Positions 33,425 through 36,110 of a stretch of DNA of 36,110 nucleotides are shown here, piece after piece. Origin of the DNA: Acetobacteroides hydrogenigenes (GTDB lineage: Bacteria; Bacteroidota; Bacteroidia; Bacteroidales; ZOR0009). Under the pieces are notes generated by a model. The model had not been told where the DNA came from. It saw only the letters and a program-made list of their open reading frames with translations, and did not search any database. Each line of letters opens with the position of its first letter. Position 1 is the first letter of the stretch. The position numbers were made by a program, and so were the translations under genes. The DNA is taken from contig NZ_SLWB01000023.1 of NCBI RefSeq assembly GCF_004340205.1, positions 1-36,110 on the forward strand, written 5' to 3'.

Positions 33425-35290
33425 CTACCCTTCGGTTTTCTGCTTATGAGCCTCCTCGGGTAGATCGACCGGCGCAAGTAGCGGAGCCTTACCCCTAAAG
33501 GCGCGAACCCAGATGGGTAGGGCATCAGCAATAATTACGAATACGCTGACAAGGATTACCGCTGTAAGCAGCAGGTTGATGAGGCCGCTGGTGAAGGTGG
33601 CGGGATCGAGCACCTGCGGGATGTAGAGGTTGATGGTGTTCAGCGCTCCGGCGTAGATGGTGGTAACGCCCACAAAGGTCATCGGAACGAGGGTAATCCA
33701 GGCGTACTTCTTCTTGCCCTGGTTGATGATGTAGGTGGTACCCACGGCGAGGGCGATGGTGGCGAGCAGCTGGTTGGCGGTGCCGAACATCGGCCAGATG
33801 GTGGAGACGCTTCCAGTGTAGATGAAGTATCCCCAGAAGAAAACCACCAGCGCGCTGGCAATAAGGTTACCCGCAAGCGACGACGACTTGCCAAGAGGCT
33901 TGTAAGCCTTGCCCATGATGTCCTGAAGCAGGAAGCGGGCGATGCGGGTGCCGGCGTCGATGGTGGTGAGGATGAAGAGCGCTTCAAACATGATGGCGAA
34001 GTGGTACCAGTACGACATCAGGCGGTCCATCCCCGGAATCCTCGAAAAGATTTCGGCCATGCCTACGGCCAGCGTCACGGCGCCCCCGGTGCGTCCGGCG
34101 ATGTTCTCGCCCACGCCCTCGGTAAGGCGTTGGAAGTCGGAGCCCGTAAAGCCCATGGCGTGCAGCTGGGGTAGCAGCTCCTGGTACTTCTCGGGCGAGA
34201 GGTTGATCTGAAAGTAGTCGAGCGGAAAGAGGCTGGCGGCGGCAATCAGCGCAAGGATGCTAACCACCCCCTCGGCGAGCATCGACCCGGCGGCAATGGG
34301 GCGGATGTGCGACTCCTTCATCACCATCTTGGGCGTGGTGCCCGAGCTAATCAGCGCGTGGAAGCCCGATATGGCCCCACAGGCAATCGTTATGAAGAGG
34401 TAGGGGAAGAGCGTCCCCTTTATGATTGGGCCACCACCGTGAATGAAGGCGGTGAAGGCGGGCATCTTGAGATCGGGCGCCACCACGATGATGCCCACGG
34501 CCAGCATACCGATAACGAAGAGCTTCATGATAGAGCTGAGGTAGTCGCGGGGCGAGAGCAGCAGCCATACGGGCAGCACCGAGGCGATGAAGCCGTAAAG
34601 GGCCAGGATGATGGTGAGCTGCTTGCGGTCGAAGGTGAACCAGCTCTCGAGGGGGGAGCCGGGGATGAATCGTCCGAAGATAACGGCCCCGCTAAGCAGG
34701 ATAACGCCGATGACGGTGGCCTCGACGGTCTTCCCCTTGCGGAAAACGTACATCCAAACGCCCATAAGGATGGCGATGGGGATGGTGCTGGCGATGGTGA
34801 AGGTGCCCCACGAGCTCTCGGCGAGGGCGTTCACCACCACCAATCCGAGCCCGGCCATGGCGATGATGATGATGACGAAGGTGGCAATGGTGGCCGTAAC
34901 CACGCTGCCCGTCTTGCGAATCTGCGAGCGGACGATCTCCACCAGCGATTTCCCGTCGTTGCGGACCGATGCGGTGAGGATGACAATGTCGTGCACGGCC
35001 CCGGCCATCACGGCGCCCACGAGCATCCACAGGAAGCCCGGGAAGAAGCCGAACTGGCAGGCGAGCACTGGCCCTACCAGAGGTCCGGCCCCGGCGATGG
35101 CGGCGAAGTGGTGCCCGAAGAGCACCCACTTGGATATGGGGAAGTAGTTTTGTCCGTCGTAGAGGCGGCCCGACGGGGTGGCGATGCCATCGTTGAGCGT
35201 GAGCACCCGGGCTGCCACAAATCCGAAGTAGAAGCGGTAGGCGAGGGCGAAGATGGCCAAGGCGGCAATAACCAGCGGCATTGCGTTCAT
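33425..35290 (-). CDS. cstA: CstA-family carbon starvation transporter
   Basis: This 621-residue polytopic inner membrane protein has about 15-16 helices and belongs to the CstA/BtsT family that imports peptides or pyruvate. Signature blocks near the N-terminus include GQNYFPISKWVLFGHHFAAIAGAGPLVGPVLA, given here by its parts PISKWVLFGHHFAAIAG and AGPLVGPVLA, and GFLWMLVGAVMAGAVHD. SGFHALISSGTTPKM and WPMFGTANQLLA follow later. It is shorter than E. coli CstA (about 700) and belongs to the compact branch. The C-terminus is a short cytoplasmic tail. It has a perfect -7 box 41 bp upstream and no operon partner. Substrate preference cannot be told from sequence; peptide uptake would suit the DPP7-type peptidase nearby. 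Confidence 0.92.
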   Translation of the reverse strand: MNAMPLVIAALAIFALAYRFYFGFVAARVLTLNDGIATPSGRLYDGQNYFPISKWVLFGHHFAAIAGAGPLVGPVLACQFGFFPGFLWMLVGAVMAGAVHDIVILTASVRNDGKSLVEIVRSQIRKTGSVVTATIATFVIIIIAMAGLGLVVVNALAESSWGTFTIASTIPIAILMGVWMYVFRKGKTVEATVIGVILLSGAVIFGRFIPGSPLESWFTFDRKQLTIILALYGFIASVLPVWLLLSPRDYLSSIMKLFVIGMLAVGIIVVAPDLKMPAFTAFIHGGGPIIKGTLFPYLFITIACGAISGFHALISSGTTPKMVMKESHIRPIAAGSMLAEGVVSILALIAAASLFPLDYFQINLSPEKYQELLPQLHAMGFTGSDFQRLTEGVGENIAGRTGGAVTLAVGMAEIFSRIPGMDRLMSYWYHFAIMFEALFILTTIDAGTRIARFLLQDIMGKAYKPLGKSSSLAGNLIASALVVFFWGYFIYTGSVSTIWPMFGTANQLLATIALAVGTTYIINQGKKKYAWITLVPMTFVGVTTIYAGALNTINLYIPQVLDPATFTSGLINLLLTAVILVSVFVIIADALPIWVRAFRGKAPLLAPVDLPEEAHKQKTEG

Positions 35291-35330
35291 AGTCCTGCGG
35301 TTTAAGTTGTACGGTTAGGTGTAATAGGCG

Positions 35331-35338
35331 CAAATATA
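35331..35338 (-). promoter_or_regulatory. -7 box TATATTTG for cstA
   Basis: Read leftward, TATATTTG matches the Bacteroidota -7 consensus and lies 41 bp before the cstA start codon. There is no obvious -33 TTTG. Confidence 0.45.
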
Positions 35339-35485
35339 GCTGGTAGGTGATGCTTTTTGTTCGCTACCGCACGGGATTACGGCGAAGTAGCTCAATTTTT
35401 TGCTGCTTTTGATGGGAGAGTAGCGGGCGTTGGCGGTGGTAGGGAGGTAAAATAGCGGGGTGCAGAGGCGCTAGAGCGGAACCCC

Positions 35486-35737
35486 GAAGCTAAAAAGCTC
35501 GGTCTGGAAGCCTCAGAGCTCAGTCTGGAAGCGAAAGTACTCAGGCTGGAAGCAAAAGAACTCGGACTGGTTGCTCTAGAGCTCAGCCTGGAAGCAAAAG
35601 AGCTGAGACTGGAAGCAAGAAAGCTCAGTCTGGAAGCCGTAGAGCTCGGACTGGAAGCGAAAAAGCTCGGACTGGCTGCTCTAGAGCTGAGGCTGGAAGC
35701 AAAAGAGCTGAGACAGGTTGCTCTAGAGCTAATTCGG
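35486..35737. repeat. Tandem array 3: twelve 21-bp units
   Basis: Twelve contiguous units of exactly 21 bp start at 35486 + 21n. The consensus begins GAAGCAAAAGAGCT and ends GACTG; three units (5, 10, 12) carry a GTTGCTCTAGAGCT-type variant. In the + frame each unit would encode a heptad such as EAKELRL or VALELSL, with no ATG or recognised start. The sequence is unrelated to arrays 1 and 2, but the period is the same or half. Bases 35339-35485 hold no gene. Confidence 0.95.
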
Positions 35738-35755
35738 GTTTCCGTAGTAGGCAAC

Positions 35756-35786
35756 GACCTGTCAGGTTTTAAAAACCTGACAGGTC
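35756..35786. repeat. 15-bp-arm palindrome beside array 3
   Basis: GACCTGTCAGGTTTT, a central A, then AAAACCTGACAGGTC. It is the same family as the palindrome at 9176-9208 and lies 18 bp from array 3. Confidence 0.9.
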
Positions 35787-35950
35787 TATCCGGCAGCGGT
35801 AGGTGGCAAGAGCGCAACCTAGTAGCGTGCGTTAGCGGGTAGAGATGTAGGTAGGCGCAATACTCCCGTCAGGCATAGTTGTTAAGCTAAGGATGTTGGA
35901 AAGAAGGAGGATCGTTATCAAGCGCTAGTGCATAATTGAAACTATTTATT

Positions 35951-36021
35951 CTCCCGCTTAGGCGGGAGGCAGGGGTGGGTTAGACGTTTTTGCCCACCCC
36001 CTACCCCCTTCCAAGGAGGTA
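35951..36021. repeat. GGGGTGGG/CCCACCCC element, copy 3 (short)
   Basis: Hairpin CTCCCGCTTAGGCGGGAG, then GCAGGGGTGGGTT, a 10-base spacer, then GCCCACCCCCTACCCC and CTTCCAAGGAGG. Here the two ends are almost adjacent, so GGGGTGGG and CCCACCCC can form one hairpin. The rest of 35787-36110 shows no gene and no other clear structure. Confidence 0.7.
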
Positions 36022-36110
36022 CTGTGATAAAAAGCAAGCATTTCGAGTAAAAATTACGTAACTTGTGGTCGACGAAGGAGGACTTCAGCCGACTGGTTGA
36101 ACGAAAGTCC

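Noticed and set aside
34307-35305. 332-residue plus-strand frame opposite cstA
   Set aside because: Antisense shadow of a GC-rich transporter gene, with Gly/Asp/Glu/His-rich composition and no domain. cstA itself is certain.
35392-35817. 141-residue minus-strand frame with FASSLSS-like repeats
   Set aside because: It is the translation of array 3 and the adjacent palindrome. Ser-rich low-complexity sequence without start signals.

Overview
The window looks like a chromosomal segment of a Bacteroidota bacterium, most likely of the order Bacteroidales. The support is the gene content: three DUF3667 proteins, a TMEM260/DUF2723-type membrane glycosyltransferase, DUF6427, a DUF6261-like protein, an S46 dipeptidyl-peptidase of DPP7 type, a lipoprotein alpha-2-macroglobulin paired with PBP1C, and a GH95-like enzyme. 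Several -7 boxes match TAnnTTTG, and starts lack clear Shine-Dalgarno sequences. No rRNA, tRNA, CRISPR array, phage module or intact transposase gene was seen. The genus cannot be fixed from this sequence.

Layout, left to right. bioD (163-843, +) faces a leftward run of three tandem DUF3667 paralogs (881-4054). A gap with a possible structured RNA (about 4284-4499) and a strong terminator follows. Next come three leftward genes: a GH95-like glycosidase, deoC, and a signal-peptide beta-barrel candidate. A 21-bp tandem array (9224-9622) precedes a rightward pair, a TMEM260-like glycosyltransferase and a NodB-type polysaccharide deacetylase. purD and a DUF6427 membrane protein come next. ilvD follows, preceded by what reads as a complete ribosome-mediated attenuator: a 21-residue leader peptide with 12 Ile/Val/Leu codons, an antiterminator overlapping its stop codon, and a competing terminator with a T run. 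A 42-bp tandem array and a DUF6261-like gene lie between GC-rich REP-like elements. Then come pbpC and the alpha-2-macroglobulin gene (both leftward), an orphan receiver-domain protein (+), a DPP7-type peptidase (-), a glycosyltransferase/rnhB overlapping pair (-), a 780-bp repeat-rich gap, and a CstA-family transporter (-). The last 0.8 kb holds another 21-bp array and repeats but no gene.

How the genes fit together. Most are ordinary metabolism or envelope genes: biotin, purine, branched-chain amino acid and deoxynucleoside metabolism; periplasmic peptide and glycan digestion; peptide/pyruvate uptake; and peptidoglycan repair coupled to protease trapping. The most unusual signals are non-coding. 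First is the ilvD leader attenuator. Second is a set of sequence-unrelated tandem arrays whose periods are all multiples of 7 bp: 7 bp at bioD and purD, 21 bp at 9.2 and 35.5 kb, and 42 bp at 18.5 kb. Two of these arrays sit beside near-identical palindromes. Third are two families of interspersed inverted repeats, one of which supplies the 3' end of the DUF6261-like coding sequence.
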